From Desulfobacteraceae bacterium (GTDB lineage: Bacteria; Desulfobacterota; Desulfobacteria; Desulfobacterales; Desulfobacteraceae): DNA of 64,000 nucleotides. The stretch's first letter is position 1, and each line of letters starts with the position of its first letter. The notes under the pieces were generated by a model that saw only the letters and a list, made by a program, of their open reading frames with translations, was not told the DNA's origin and did no database searches. The position numbers and the translations under genes are program-made. Shown here piece by piece: positions 28,294 through 38,462 of the stretch. The stretch spans positions 1-64,000 of the forward strand of contig PIVQ01000001.1 in the NCBI GenBank assembly GCA_003354055.1, in the 5' to 3' direction.

Positions 28294-28406
28294 TATAATA
28301 ACCACTTAAATAATAAAATAGTTTTAAGTTCCCGCTGTTACAATTTTTATAATATATTTTTTTAGAACTGAACAATGAATCTTGAGCGCAATTCCATATT
28401 TTTTGC

Positions 28407-29153
28407 CTACTTCTTAATCCAGCTAAGAACATGGGTTCTTAATAAGGGAACAGAATTAAAAACATGGTATAAGAAAGTATTTTTTCTGGTGACCACCCTT
28501 CCCAAAGGAGGGGCCAATGTCAGATTCCAGGTCTTTATATCGGCCATGGGAAACAACTTACGCAGTTTTGCAGTTGGAATGCCCCTCACATCGGGATTAC
28601 GTGGATTATTATACTTAAAATCATACCATAAAACACCACCACCCGGGGCGACAAGATCCCACATTCTTTTTGCAAGTGCATGTTGAAAGTCATCTCTTAG
28701 AATCGATGTAAAGACTGTTGACTGTAGGACGATATCAAAGCTCTCCTGCGGCTCATCAATCTTCAAAGCATCTCCCGGAAGAACCTTAACAGCGTCCGGT
28801 AACCTTAGTCTTGCATTGGCTGCACGCTCTTGGCTTAATTCGTTGGCCACCATATTTTGTGGTCTGAAACCCATATTGATCAAACGCAGAAGATTGGAAC
28901 CAGATCCACAGCCAATTTCCAATACTCTTTTTTCTGAAACAGGCATTAGTTTGCATTGATGGACCCATCGGAACAGCGCCCTGTCCAATTCTTGTAAAAC
29001 CATAAAAACATATGGACTAAGAGGGTGGTAAAGAGTCGACTCTGGAATCTGTTTTCTTCGCTCGTATCGATCGTGAATCTGCTGGACTTCAGTATGCAGA
29101 GAGGACGTGCTTTTATAATCCTGTTTTGCGTTATGTTCTTGATTGGGAATCAT
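28407..29153 (-). CDS. Class I SAM-dependent methyltransferase
   Basis: 248-aa methyltransferase: SAM-binding motif VLEIGCGSGSN near residue 78, an acidic PGDALKID loop near 120 and a PGGGVLWYDF strand near 170. The long basic N-terminal region (about 60 residues) may bind the acceptor. It lies between an amidotransferase and a GT4 gene. Likely an O-methylation of a sugar; acceptor not determinable. About 100 bp without features separate it from the GT4 gene. Confidence 0.8.
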   Translation of the reverse strand: MIPNQEHNAKQDYKSTSSLHTEVQQIHDRYERRKQIPESTLYHPLSPYVFMVLQELDRALFRWVHQCKLMPVSEKRVLEIGCGSGSNLLRLINMGFRPQNMVANELSQERAANARLRLPDAVKVLPGDALKIDEPQESFDIVLQSTVFTSILRDDFQHALAKRMWDLVAPGGGVLWYDFKYNNPRNPDVRGIPTAKLRKLFPMADIKTWNLTLAPPLGRVVTRKNTFLYHVFNSVPLLRTHVLSWIKK

Positions 29154-29230
29154 ATGCCACTAATATTCCAAGAGTTAATATCTGTTAACTAAAAAAAGTA
29201 TCCTTCGACGAACAAAACTCTTAATCTTGT

Positions 29231-31114
29231 TTAAAACTCCACTGAAAAACGCTCAAGCCACAATCCAAGACAGGCACACCGAAACAAAGATGCATCAGAA
29301 AAGCCAGAACGATTATTTTGAAACCCTTTAAATGCATTCGCCACTTCTGAAATATTCAAAATTTCAGCCAACCTGGGTGATTTGCCGATACTTGACAATA
29401 ATTGTGTTCCCAGATTTCCCTTCATCCAAATACTTTGCGGAGTCTCAAAACCAAATTTTGTCCGCCGTTTGTGTATACTGTCCGGTAAGGTCGTCCCCAA
29501 TGCCTCTGACAATAATCTTTTAGTCATGCCTTTACGAAAGAAAAACTCAGACGGCATCGCCAGGCAATGCTCCACAAATCTATGGTCAACAAAAGGGACC
29601 CTGGCTTCTATACTATGTGCCATACTGTTTCGATCCTCATACCGAAGTAGGGCCGGCAAACTCCAAAGGCGAAGATCAGCTACTTGGTGTTGCTTCATAG
29701 ACGAAACATCACCCATTTTTTCCTGCCAGGCAGATCGGCTGAACTGCCGCCACTCCGGTGACAATAGATCATAGACCCTGTCATGCCGCTTTCTTAAAAA
29801 AGCAGGCAAATACCGTTGACCGGCTTTAAAATCAAAGATTCTCTGGTCGCCTTTTGTAATTAAGTCAAATAAATGCCTGTAGGCTCCTATGAACTTTCTG
29901 TCCCGGATCAGTTTTTTTAAATAAAAAAAGGCGTATTTCCGATACCCGCACAATGATTCATCACCACCCTGCCCATCAAGCAATACAGGAATTCCTGATT
30001 GTTTTGCAGCTTTCATGACACACCATTGAGCGTAGAGACTTAAAGATGTAAATGGTTCATCCTGCATGTAAATCAATTGATCCAGGTCCTTGGATAATTG
30101 ATCATCATCCGGGTATACCTTGTTCGAAAAAGATCTTCCGTGTTCGGTAACGGCATCCATGTATTCCTGCTCATCAAATTCAAAGCCAGGAAAACAGGAA
30201 GAAAAAGTATGAACAGGGCGCTTAAATTCTCTGGAAACCATACTAACGATACTGGAAGAATCCATTCCTCCGGACAAGCAGCTGCCTACCGGCACGTCAG
30301 AACGAAGATGCTGGTCTAAAATAGTTCTGAAAAGCGTTCCCGTGTCTTCAACCGCATTGTTCCATGATATTTTCTGCTCAGAGAATTCCGGGCTCCAATA
30401 GGATTGGGTTTGCAGAGAAGAGGGGACATCACCAAGTTTCCATGACATTACATGGCCAGGTTCCAAAGGAGTGACCTGAGAAAAGAAACATTTCTCCGGT
30501 TCATGGCCAACTACATCATCCAGCAAGTAATCGACAACTTGCTGCCGGTCGGCCTTTGGGCGAAAGTCCTGAAAGGCAAATAATTGTTTGGGTTCTGATA
30601 CGACAGCTATTTTTTTCCCATTTGACCAGGTATATAATGGTTTTATCCCCAAGCGATCCCGACCCAGAAAAACCATCCCCTTAACAAGATCAACCAGAAC
30701 AAAAGCAAACATACCTGCAAAACGGGAAACACAATCTATTCCCCATTTTTTATAGGCATTGATAATCACTTCAGTATCGGTACCCGTTTTAAAGAGAAAT
30801 CCAGAATCTTCCAATTCTCTTTTCAACTCGACATAATTATAAATTTCGCCATTATAGGTTATCCAACAAGTGTTATCAGCTGATGCCATTGGCTGATTCC
30901 CAGCGGAACTTGTGTCAAGAATCGACAACCTCACATGGCCTAAGGCCCAATCTGATTTACCCTTAAAAGAGTCCTGTGCTAATGCCCCCCCTTGCCCGAT
31001 AACAGTTCCTCTTCCATCCGGCCCCCTGTGGGCAATTAAATCTAATGATTTATTTATTAAGACGGGTAGTTCACTTATTGGCTCTGTCAAAAAAATAGCA
31101 CTAATACCGCACAT
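29231..31114 (-). CDS. asnB: Asparagine synthase-type glutamine amidotransferase (2)
   Basis: 627-aa paralog of the gene at 24107-25975. The ATG at 31114 is chosen, rather than an upstream start at 31147, since it places Cys at position 2 (MCGISA) as the nucleophile needs, and AGGA lies 7 nt upstream. The PP-loop SGGMDSSS near 270 is canonical, unlike the other copy. It likely amidates a uronic-acid sugar or another carboxylate in the pathway. Two different copies in one locus suggest two acceptors or two inherited modules. Confidence 0.85.
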   Translation of the reverse strand: MCGISAIFLTEPISELPVLINKSLDLIAHRGPDGRGTVIGQGGALAQDSFKGKSDWALGHVRLSILDTSSAGNQPMASADNTCWITYNGEIYNYVELKRELEDSGFLFKTGTDTEVIINAYKKWGIDCVSRFAGMFAFVLVDLVKGMVFLGRDRLGIKPLYTWSNGKKIAVVSEPKQLFAFQDFRPKADRQQVVDYLLDDVVGHEPEKCFFSQVTPLEPGHVMSWKLGDVPSSLQTQSYWSPEFSEQKISWNNAVEDTGTLFRTILDQHLRSDVPVGSCLSGGMDSSSIVSMVSREFKRPVHTFSSCFPGFEFDEQEYMDAVTEHGRSFSNKVYPDDDQLSKDLDQLIYMQDEPFTSLSLYAQWCVMKAAKQSGIPVLLDGQGGDESLCGYRKYAFFYLKKLIRDRKFIGAYRHLFDLITKGDQRIFDFKAGQRYLPAFLRKRHDRVYDLLSPEWRQFSRSAWQEKMGDVSSMKQHQVADLRLWSLPALLRYEDRNSMAHSIEARVPFVDHRFVEHCLAMPSEFFFRKGMTKRLLSEALGTTLPDSIHKRRTKFGFETPQSIWMKGNLGTQLLSSIGKSPRLAEILNISEVANAFKGFQNNRSGFSDASLFRCACLGLWLERFSVEF

Positions 31115-31176
31115 AATTGTTCCTGTATCAAAGGGAAAAGAACGCATTCATCCCGGTTGATTATAAGTTTTACTTT

Positions 31177-32478
31177 TTATCGAAAATTCAAGGAAGACTT
31201 TAACACTGACAGCATCTGGGGCAAGCGCCAGATAATTCCGGATATTAATAAAAATAAAGATGAATAAAGTAATGCCCACGCGATTTGAATCGGTTCATCA
31301 TGCCTGTAGAAAACCTGTAAAAAGAATAGGATCATCCCTGCTCCAAGTCCCCACAAAAACTTAAAGTCATTTTGGGCCATCCCATATGTTACAAAGACAT
31401 TTGCCAAAACCAATGCGGTCATTGCAAAACTGATGATGGGCAACAAACCAGAGGAATCGCCATATTTCTCTCCATAGGTCAGACTCATTACGATTTCCGG
31501 AAAAACAGTACACACAAAAGTTACGGCTCCGGAAAGTAGAGCTGTCATGACAAAAGACACCATGAAGACTTTTCGGCTGCTTTCTCCCTTGTTTTGGGAG
31601 TGGGCGACCTCGGGGAACATCACCGTGACGATTACAGAAGGCAATAGATATGCGATGTGTCCTATAACAGCAGCGGCAGAATACATACCAGATTCTGCAG
31701 GATCACAATAATGTCGCACCAGAACGATATCTAAATTCAGAAAACCCATGATCGTTGCCGTAGATAATAAAGTTGGGATAGCGTATTTAAAAATATTTCC
31801 GGGTAACTCTTCTGGAACCCTCCCCCCAGGCAAGATAATAACATCCTTTAAATAATAATATCCGATTATTAGAGTTATGCACACACAAAAAAACACAGAA
31901 GAGACTGCTCCATTAATCCCAAAGCCGAAATACCATACCAGCAGGACCGCCAGAAAGAAACGAATTGAACTCAGGCACAGGTTTAATATCCCATAAGGTT
32001 TGAATCTCCGCAATCCTTGTAAAAGCCCCAAGGGAATAGACAAAAGTATGGTCACGCCAAGAATCATAACCATCACGACAAGTGGGAATTGCTTTGTCAC
32101 ATTTAAAAAAGAACCGATGGCAGGCGTGCTCAAAATACCAACAATTATAACTGCCAGAACTATAAAAAAAAGCCACTTGGAAAATTTACGCGCAAATGCG
32201 GCAAGCGCCTGATCTCCCAATAAAGTTGAAAAACGGGCAACCACGAGTTGTACAACGATCATCGGGGCCACAAGGAAAACAACCAAAGAGTTTAATGCAT
32301 TGAAAGTACCATAATCATCCGGACTTAATATTCTCCCCAATAAAAAATAGAATAGATAGTTGAATACATTTCCAGAGTTAATCAAAATCAGGATAAGAAA
32401 ATTATTGGATATGAATTTACTTAAAAGGAAATTCTCCCCAAGTTTTTTACCTCTGGAACTATTTGCTTTTTCAGTCAT
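31177..32478 (-). CDS. Oligosaccharide flippase, Wzx/MurJ-like (1)
   Basis: 433-aa polytopic membrane protein with about 12 helices and the MOP-superfamily pattern (NSLVVFLVAPM, ISIPLGLLQGL-type segments). It would move the finished undecaprenyl-diphosphate-linked repeat unit to the periplasm. A second flippase lies at 47852-49321, so this locus may make two polymers or be a fusion of two loci. About 100 bp separates it from the methyltransferase gene. Confidence 0.85.
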   Translation of the reverse strand: MTEKANSSRGKKLGENFLLSKFISNNFLILILINSGNVFNYLFYFLLGRILSPDDYGTFNALNSLVVFLVAPMIVVQLVVARFSTLLGDQALAAFARKFSKWLFFIVLAVIIVGILSTPAIGSFLNVTKQFPLVVMVMILGVTILLSIPLGLLQGLRRFKPYGILNLCLSSIRFFLAVLLVWYFGFGINGAVSSVFFCVCITLIIGYYYLKDVIILPGGRVPEELPGNIFKYAIPTLLSTATIMGFLNLDIVLVRHYCDPAESGMYSAAAVIGHIAYLLPSVIVTVMFPEVAHSQNKGESSRKVFMVSFVMTALLSGAVTFVCTVFPEIVMSLTYGEKYGDSSGLLPIISFAMTALVLANVFVTYGMAQNDFKFLWGLGAGMILFFLQVFYRHDEPIQIAWALLYSSLFLLISGIIWRLPQMLSVLKSSLNFR

Positions 32479-32579
32479 AATTTAAAAATCATTATATAAT
32501 ATTACAATTTTTGGTATAGAACGTATTGTCCTGGCCAAAACAGCTGGTCTCTTCCCGAAACCAGCCCGACTTCTATGCT

Positions 32580-33749
32580 CTATACGTTTTTTCGGACACC
32601 ATCCACGCCGGTACACGCCACAAAGGCAGTAGGTACAAACGGAGGCGACGGTCTCTTGCTCGCACATTGCAGTTCATCATAGCCGGCATCCTTAAACCAC
32701 TGAACAACCTCTTCATCATCATGACGATGTATATATCTTGGCGTAAATCGATCACGAGCCGCATGAAGTGCCTCGCGAGCACCATATTGTATCTGGGCCT
32801 GCCCGCTATTTTTCATGGAGATTATTTTTTGGTGTGCCATATATAGAGGAATCAAGGGCATTAAACTCAAATTCTGAAGCCAAGTCGGCTGAGGCCAGAT
32901 AATCGGTCTTAATACATTCTCAAGTGACATAATAGCCCGCCTCATAAAACTTCTGCTTTCATCAAAAGGACTGTAAACCCAAATATATAACCGCCCCATT
33001 TTTTTAGGAAGTTTTGAAAGGTTATCAAATGCAGTTTTTGTTGAATATGTATGATGGATAACGCCTTGGCTGTATACAAAATCAAAGGTCTCTCTTTTAA
33101 ATGGCAAAGCAAAGGCAGATGCCTGGACAATATGCAAAAACTTATTTTCTGAGAAGTGCTTATTCGCGGCATCAACGCTGTACCCTAAATCGACACCCAC
33201 CAATTCACATTCCTGAGACCGCGACACATAATCGGCTATGCCTCCAATTCCTATTCCAAGCTCTAAAACTCTTTTATGCTGGACCGGCTTATTATCCAAA
33301 TCGAGCATGAAGTTCATGCAACGAAACATTTCATTCGGTGTCAAATTCCAATAAGATTCACCATCCCAGTCATAATCAACCCACTCATTGGAAAAGCTTC
33401 TGAGTACATCGGCTTCACCAATTGCCGGTTTCTCATTCGGCAGGGAATAATCCGGGCATTCTTTTGACAATCTCTCTTTGAATTTTTTTTCAAAAATCTC
33501 ACCAACTTTGGTTCTGAATGTCAACAGACGTGGAACACCATTATCTATCGGATAATAAATCTTTTTTATTTTATTCAAAAGTACGCCGTTTATGACTTCA
33601 TTTGAAATCAGGCGGGAATCGATACCTGTTTTTTCTGCTAATAAAATATCTTTATCTGATAAATTATTTATCCTGGAGTCCCACTCGATTAACTCCAAAG
33701 GAGATTTATCAATCGGACATACTATTAAATCAAGAAGCCTTAATTTCAT
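32580..33749 (-). CDS. Methyltransferase with N-terminal Trm112-like domain
   Basis: About 389 aa. The first ~90 residues (LLDLIVCPIDKSPLEL, then YYPIDNGVPRLL) look like the small Trm112/YcaR domain that often precedes or partners methyltransferases. The SAM motif VLELGIGIGG follows near 165, with DLGYS and a QGVIHHT post-motif. ATG 33749 is preferred over TTG 33755 because AAGG is better spaced. A sugar O-methylation is likely. Only one pair of cysteines of the usual zinc set is visible (C13 and none clearly paired), so the domain may not bind metal. Confidence 0.75.
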   Translation of the reverse strand: MKLRLLDLIVCPIDKSPLELIEWDSRINNLSDKDILLAEKTGIDSRLISNEVINGVLLNKIKKIYYPIDNGVPRLLTFRTKVGEIFEKKFKERLSKECPDYSLPNEKPAIGEADVLRSFSNEWVDYDWDGESYWNLTPNEMFRCMNFMLDLDNKPVQHKRVLELGIGIGGIADYVSRSQECELVGVDLGYSVDAANKHFSENKFLHIVQASAFALPFKRETFDFVYSQGVIHHTYSTKTAFDNLSKLPKKMGRLYIWVYSPFDESRSFMRRAIMSLENVLRPIIWPQPTWLQNLSLMPLIPLYMAHQKIISMKNSGQAQIQYGAREALHAARDRFTPRYIHRHDDEEVVQWFKDAGYDELQCASKRPSPPFVPTAFVACTGVDGVRKNV

Positions 33750-33800
33750 ATGCAAATACCTTAACTATTTTCCTCTGTTTTTTTCAACATCAAATTTTTC

Positions 33801-34820
33801 TCATACCCGAGACTCTTCGAACAGCATTTTTTCCCATAGAGGCTTGGCATATTCCCATGTCAATTTTTCAGCTCGACAGCGCCCATTTTTTGATAATCGC
33901 TCAGATAATACCGGGTCTTTTAACAAATCCAGACATACCGCTGCCAGTTGCTCAAAATTCTCGTTTTCTACCAATATTCCATCTTCCTGGTTATTTACGA
34001 GAAATGGCACCCCACCCACGTCAGTTGCGATTACAGGTATTCCCAAAGACCACATCTCCAAAATGGTAACCGGCATATTATCTACTCTGTTTGTCTGAAT
34101 GTAGATATCATGTTCTGAAGCTAATTTAGGAATCTCCTTTTTAGGTACCTGGCCTAAAAAGGTGATATTTTTCAAACCCAACTCGCAACTCATTTTTTCA
34201 AGGCTGGACCGATGCCCGTTATCGCGACCGGCAATTGTCATGACGGCTTTCGGAATCTGCTTTTGGATGACAGCAAACGCTTTTATTGCCATTTCCGGAT
34301 TGTAAATATGATGGGTGCCTCTCATGAACAAAAACTTTGGTTTTAAATTTGAGCGAAGCTTAAAAGTATAGTCCCCTATTTCAATGAAATTTGGAATTGT
34401 TCCGTCTATAATGATTTTTCGGTCAGAAAGCTCTTTTTCCAAAAAGCCATGGGGCGTAAGCACGACATGAGGCAACCCCAGCACAAATCGAGCAAATTTA
34501 GAGTAGCGGTCAATAAAATCGGCCATCCAGCCGCCATGAATCATTACAACAACTTTCCTTTTAAAAAGTCTGCCATATAGAACAGCCAAAGCTTCATATG
34601 TAAACGCTCTAAACCCATACATATTCACCAGGAGGATATCATGACGCTTTATCATCCCAGGTCCACGGAATGCTATATCAACAAATCGTCCAAGGCCTGA
34701 TTTTGCTGCGCTTAACATTCCGATCCTGACACCTGAATTATCCAATTGCTGGGCGATAATCTGCCCCTGCGATTTTAGCATGGACGGATTGCACGGAGTA
34801 ATAACCAATACGCTTTTCAT
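33801..34820 (-). CDS. GT4 glycosyltransferase
   Basis: 339-aa GT-B enzyme with the C-terminal GT4 pattern: TILEMWSLGIPVIATDVGG near 280 with the Glu that binds the donor, and RGTHHIYNPEMA near 188. AAGGA lies 6 nt before the ATG. It is one of a cluster of three GT genes and a ligase/polymerase-like gene that probably build one repeat unit. Sugar specificity is unknown. Confidence 0.85.
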   Translation of the reverse strand: MKSVLVITPCNPSMLKSQGQIIAQQLDNSGVRIGMLSAAKSGLGRFVDIAFRGPGMIKRHDILLVNMYGFRAFTYEALAVLYGRLFKRKVVVMIHGGWMADFIDRYSKFARFVLGLPHVVLTPHGFLEKELSDRKIIIDGTIPNFIEIGDYTFKLRSNLKPKFLFMRGTHHIYNPEMAIKAFAVIQKQIPKAVMTIAGRDNGHRSSLEKMSCELGLKNITFLGQVPKKEIPKLASEHDIYIQTNRVDNMPVTILEMWSLGIPVIATDVGGVPFLVNNQEDGILVENENFEQLAAVCLDLLKDPVLSERLSKNGRCRAEKLTWEYAKPLWEKMLFEESRV

Positions 34821-34846
34821 TTGGTCCTTTTTAATAAAATAAAAAA

Positions 34847-36121
34847 TTATTGCCCCCCTTCTTTCAATCCTGCGGAATTGGAATGCACAGGTTGTCTTTC
34901 TCTTTCCTCGACTTTAATCACAAGTAACCCGCAACCCAAAATCCACCATCCCATTTTCCAGGAGTAATCACCAAAGAAAATATTATACCAGAAAAGCAAA
35001 TTCAGCATTAATACAATTAGCGCATATTCTCTTACTTGTTTGTTTTCATGATAAATCAATTTAACTAAACGCCAGCTGACTCTACCAAACAAGACCATAA
35101 AAACGACGAATACTGGCACCCCGCCCATTAACAAATAATCTATGAAACCATTGTGAACCATTACGTATCGCCCGGCGTTGGATGCTATACCGATATTACT
35201 CTCCAACCATTCAGCTGAACTGGGTGCCCCAATCCCGTATCCCAACCAGGGCTCCTTTTTAACAACGGTCCAGCCCCTTTTAATCAGCATCATTCGAAAA
35301 TTCGTTGAGCCATATAATTTAAATGTATACCGTTTTTGAAATATATCACTTTTTTTAAATATTTTAGTTATAAAATTGGTTTCGTTTTCGGCGGTTGTAA
35401 AATAGTATTTTTTTAATCCGGGAGAAATAATAATGAGCAAAGCAAATATAATTATGAGCATGGTTTTCTTTTTTTTTATTCTAAAAAAAACATACAAAAC
35501 CAAACACAAAAGCATTAATAAGACGGCTTTTCTTGACCCGGTATTCCAAACTACCCATGGGAGAAATAAAATCCCGATACCTGCTAACTTTTGATAATAT
35601 CCTTTTTCAGTAAGGATAAAACCAAAACCAATAATAATTCCGGCATCCAGCATTAATGCAATAGAGTTCGGGTTAAACTTTCCAAACGAATTTCCCGTAG
35701 GAACCGGATGCCAAAAAAAACCTAAGTAGTAACATGCGCCAACTACCAACATAATTAACAATGCGATATGAAGTTGGAATTTTATATCATTAAAATTATC
35801 TCCCTGTCCCCCAATTACAAGACTAGCAAACAAAAGGAAAATCATCCGGAATCCATCTAAATAATAGTCCCAGACAATCCATTGGCAGATAACCCATAAA
35901 AGGATCAAACCTGCAACAGTCCATACAATTTTGTCCTTCACGGGAGACCAATTGTGCAAACCGATTAATGTCATCCCCAATAACGTTAGCATTGGAACAG
36001 GGATACCTACGATTCTAATATCACCTGTATCCACCAATAAGCTAAAGAGAAAAATAACGATTGACAGTTTATACAAGACGGGATGAATATCCTTCGGGAT
36101 ATATTCTGTTATCTTATTCAC
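34847..36121 (-). CDS. O-antigen ligase/polymerase-like membrane protein (Wzy/WaaL family)
   Basis: 424-aa protein with about 11-12 hydrophobic helices and the large periplasmic loop expected in the last third. The VHNGFIDYLLMGG segment near 320 corresponds to the conserved His of the Wzy_C/WaaL family. It could polymerise repeat units (Wzy) or ligate them to lipid A core (WaaL); sequence alone does not decide. The start is GTG at 36121 with a weak ribosome-binding site. It is the only clear member of this family in the window, though the locus has two flippases. Confidence 0.8.
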   Translation of the reverse strand: MNKITEYIPKDIHPVLYKLSIVIFLFSLLVDTGDIRIVGIPVPMLTLLGMTLIGLHNWSPVKDKIVWTVAGLILLWVICQWIVWDYYLDGFRMIFLLFASLVIGGQGDNFNDIKFQLHIALLIMLVVGACYYLGFFWHPVPTGNSFGKFNPNSIALMLDAGIIIGFGFILTEKGYYQKLAGIGILFLPWVVWNTGSRKAVLLMLLCLVLYVFFRIKKKKTMLIIIFALLIIISPGLKKYYFTTAENETNFITKIFKKSDIFQKRYTFKLYGSTNFRMMLIKRGWTVVKKEPWLGYGIGAPSSAEWLESNIGIASNAGRYVMVHNGFIDYLLMGGVPVFVVFMVLFGRVSWRLVKLIYHENKQVREYALIVLMLNLLFWYNIFFGDYSWKMGWWILGCGLLVIKVEERERQPVHSNSAGLKEGGQ

Positions 36122-36128
36122 AATGACT

Positions 36129-37382
36129 TTAATGCCCGTTAACCCGAACTATATTATTATAGATTTTCATGAGGTTAATCGTAAAATTCCCCATGGAATA
36201 ATTTTGTTCTGCAACCATTTGACCCTTTTGTCCATAATTTTCCCTTAGGGAACGATCCTTTGCCAGTATCTTTATACAAGATGCCAATGCTTCAATATCG
36301 CCGGTTTCTGCCAACATGCCGGTTTCACCATGAAGGACCAGTTCCCCTACCCCCCCGGAGTTAAACCCAATTACAGGTTTGGATGCTGCCATGGCTTCCA
36401 GAACAACTCGTCCGAAACTTTCGTCAGGAGAAGTGTGCACCATAATATCCAAGGCCCTCATCATACCGGGGACATCATTTATGTGACCGGTAAACTTAAA
36501 CTTGGAAGCCATATTTAAGGATTCTATCTTAGACAATAGTTGCTGGTAGTATTCCCAACCAGATTTTTCATATTCCGGTAAGATACCACAGATAACAAAT
36601 CGAGCATCAGGCATGGAATCATGAATTTGTCCAGCAGCTTCAATGAACCAATCATGCCTTTTCCAAAATGTCCCGACAGCTGCGCACATGCCAATCAAGA
36701 TATGCTCTTCTCCAATACCCCATTTAATACGAAGCTTCTGACCGCGGCGAACAGAGTCAGAAGTTGAAAATTTTTCGGTGAGCAAAGGATTTGGAACAAT
36801 TTTTATTTTCTTCTCAATTTCAGGCGGACTATTTTCCTTAATGCACGCTGCTGTGATATTTGAATTTGCAATTAAACAGTCAGCAGTTTTTCCCAACAAT
36901 AATTTTACAATATGGGGCGGCAGACTGAAATGATGCGGATGATTGTCACCAAACAGTTCCCGGACATGCCAAATATGCCGGGTATTGGTAAAATACGCAG
37001 CGGTAGCCGCATCCCACTGCACGATAGTATTACTATGGACAACATCTATTTTCCATTGCCGGATTAACCGGATTATTTTTAGAACCGGTAAAATATGGAA
37101 GCCACTGTGAACCAAACGTTTGATTCTAATTAATAACTGCATCCATAATGGTTCATCCAATGGTAACGTGCACCATGGCATATAGACAACCCTAAGACCT
37201 GAGCACAATTGCCTAAACCGATCCAGATCCTCTTGCCGCCCACTCGGGTAACACACAGCATATAGTTCGACTTGATCCTTTGGTAAGGATTTTATAAATT
37301 GATAGGCGCTCATTGATGCGCCGCCGCTGGCATCATTCAACACATAAAGAATGCGTATTGTTTTCTTGGTTTTATCTTTCAT
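36129..37382 (-). CDS. GT4 glycosyltransferase
   Basis: 417-aa GT-B enzyme starting at the ATG at 37382 (MKDKTKK); an open frame runs 54 codons further upstream but through the end of the preceding GT2 gene, whose TAA lies 2 bp before this ATG. N-terminal RILYVLNDASGGA and C-terminal SPDESFGRVVLEAMA (E-x7-E donor motif) identify the family. It precedes the ligase/polymerase-like gene by 7 bp. Confidence 0.85.
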   Translation of the reverse strand: MKDKTKKTIRILYVLNDASGGASMSAYQFIKSLPKDQVELYAVCYPSGRQEDLDRFRQLCSGLRVVYMPWCTLPLDEPLWMQLLIRIKRLVHSGFHILPVLKIIRLIRQWKIDVVHSNTIVQWDAATAAYFTNTRHIWHVRELFGDNHPHHFSLPPHIVKLLLGKTADCLIANSNITAACIKENSPPEIEKKIKIVPNPLLTEKFSTSDSVRRGQKLRIKWGIGEEHILIGMCAAVGTFWKRHDWFIEAAGQIHDSMPDARFVICGILPEYEKSGWEYYQQLLSKIESLNMASKFKFTGHINDVPGMMRALDIMVHTSPDESFGRVVLEAMAASKPVIGFNSGGVGELVLHGETGMLAETGDIEALASCIKILAKDRSLRENYGQKGQMVAEQNYSMGNFTINLMKIYNNIVRVNGH

Positions 37383-37384
37383 TT

Positions 37385-38431
37385 TTATTTTTTGTGAAAC
37401 ATGTTCCGAGCAATTTTTGCAGTTAAGATACCTAAGGGCCCCAGCCCCAAAAGAATCATTGAGATATAAGTTCGGGGAATCCTTAACGTGTGCATAGGAT
37501 AGGTTGCAAAAGCAAAAAGATAAATTTTCAACGCCTGGACCCAAAAACCTTGAGAAAGTCTACCCAAACTACTATCGATGCATACAACCTTTAGAAATGC
37601 ATTGATGATATCGTCACGGGAAAGCTGAAGTTCCTCCAGACTTTCTTGTGGATAATTTACGGTTTGCATATAGCCATCGACCTGATATTTCAGCGCGGCC
37701 TGCTTGGCAGCCTGAGAATCCTGGTTCGAACTGTGAACACGATAGGAAAACAACCGGTCTTTCACCCAAATGAAATCCGGATCCATTGCCAACAGTTTAT
37801 AAAGGAACACATTATCCGGGAAATAATGGAATGTGGTATCATATCCCTCCACTTCCTTCCACATGCATCTGGGATAGACAGTGCTACAAAATGTTGCCAG
37901 GGAACTGCAATGCAATAGGGATTGCTTTAAAGCCTTTTTTCCTCTGATCAGATCTGTTCCAGCGAATGATAGTTCTTTTGCCTGATCAAGGCTAAGCCAT
38001 GATGGGAATATCTGCCCGGGACTCCGATAACAAATTTTTGATACCTTTCCATTCTCGTCAATCATATCGGTTGAGGCACATAAAACGGTATGTTCAGATC
38101 GCTCTCCCTGGGCCTGCAGCACTTGATGATATTTTTCAAGCGCGTTTGGTGCCATTAAATCATCAGAGGATAATAGAATTATGAAGTCACCGTTTGCCAA
38201 TCTTGTCACCGCCTGAAGATTCGGGGCAAACCCAACATTGTACCGATTTTCGAACAACCTGATTCGATGATCATTAAATGACTCAATAATCTCCACTGAT
38301 TTATCTGTTGAGGCATTATCAACAATAACAATCTCAAAATCTTCAAATGTCTGGGATAAAACACTCTGTAATGTTTCACCAAGAAAATGACCTAAATTGT
38401 AGTTCGGTATGCATACTGAAAAAAACGGCAT
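37385..38431 (-). CDS. GT2 glycosyltransferase
   Basis: 348-aa GT-A enzyme: SVCIPNYNLG at the start, VDNASTD near 37 and a LLSSDD metal-binding motif near 87. No membrane helices at the C-terminus except one weakly hydrophobic stretch near 315-335. It adds a sugar in the cytoplasm. Neighbours are an NTP-transferase-type gene upstream and a GT4 gene downstream. Confidence 0.85.
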   Translation of the reverse strand: MPFFSVCIPNYNLGHFLGETLQSVLSQTFEDFEIVIVDNASTDKSVEIIESFNDHRIRLFENRYNVGFAPNLQAVTRLANGDFIILLSSDDLMAPNALEKYHQVLQAQGERSEHTVLCASTDMIDENGKVSKICYRSPGQIFPSWLSLDQAKELSFAGTDLIRGKKALKQSLLHCSSLATFCSTVYPRCMWKEVEGYDTTFHYFPDNVFLYKLLAMDPDFIWVKDRLFSYRVHSSNQDSQAAKQAALKYQVDGYMQTVNYPQESLEELQLSRDDIINAFLKVVCIDSSLGRLSQGFWVQALKIYLFAFATYPMHTLRIPRTYISMILLGLGPLGILTAKIARNMFHKK

Positions 38432-38462
38432 TTAATGATTCCCATTGAATAATATACTTTTT

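Noticed and set aside
33592..34098. Plus-strand frame of 168 codons (and another of 155 codons overlapping it)
   Set aside because: Antisense to a methyltransferase and a GT4 gene that both have clear family motifs; no domain or ribosome-binding site seen.
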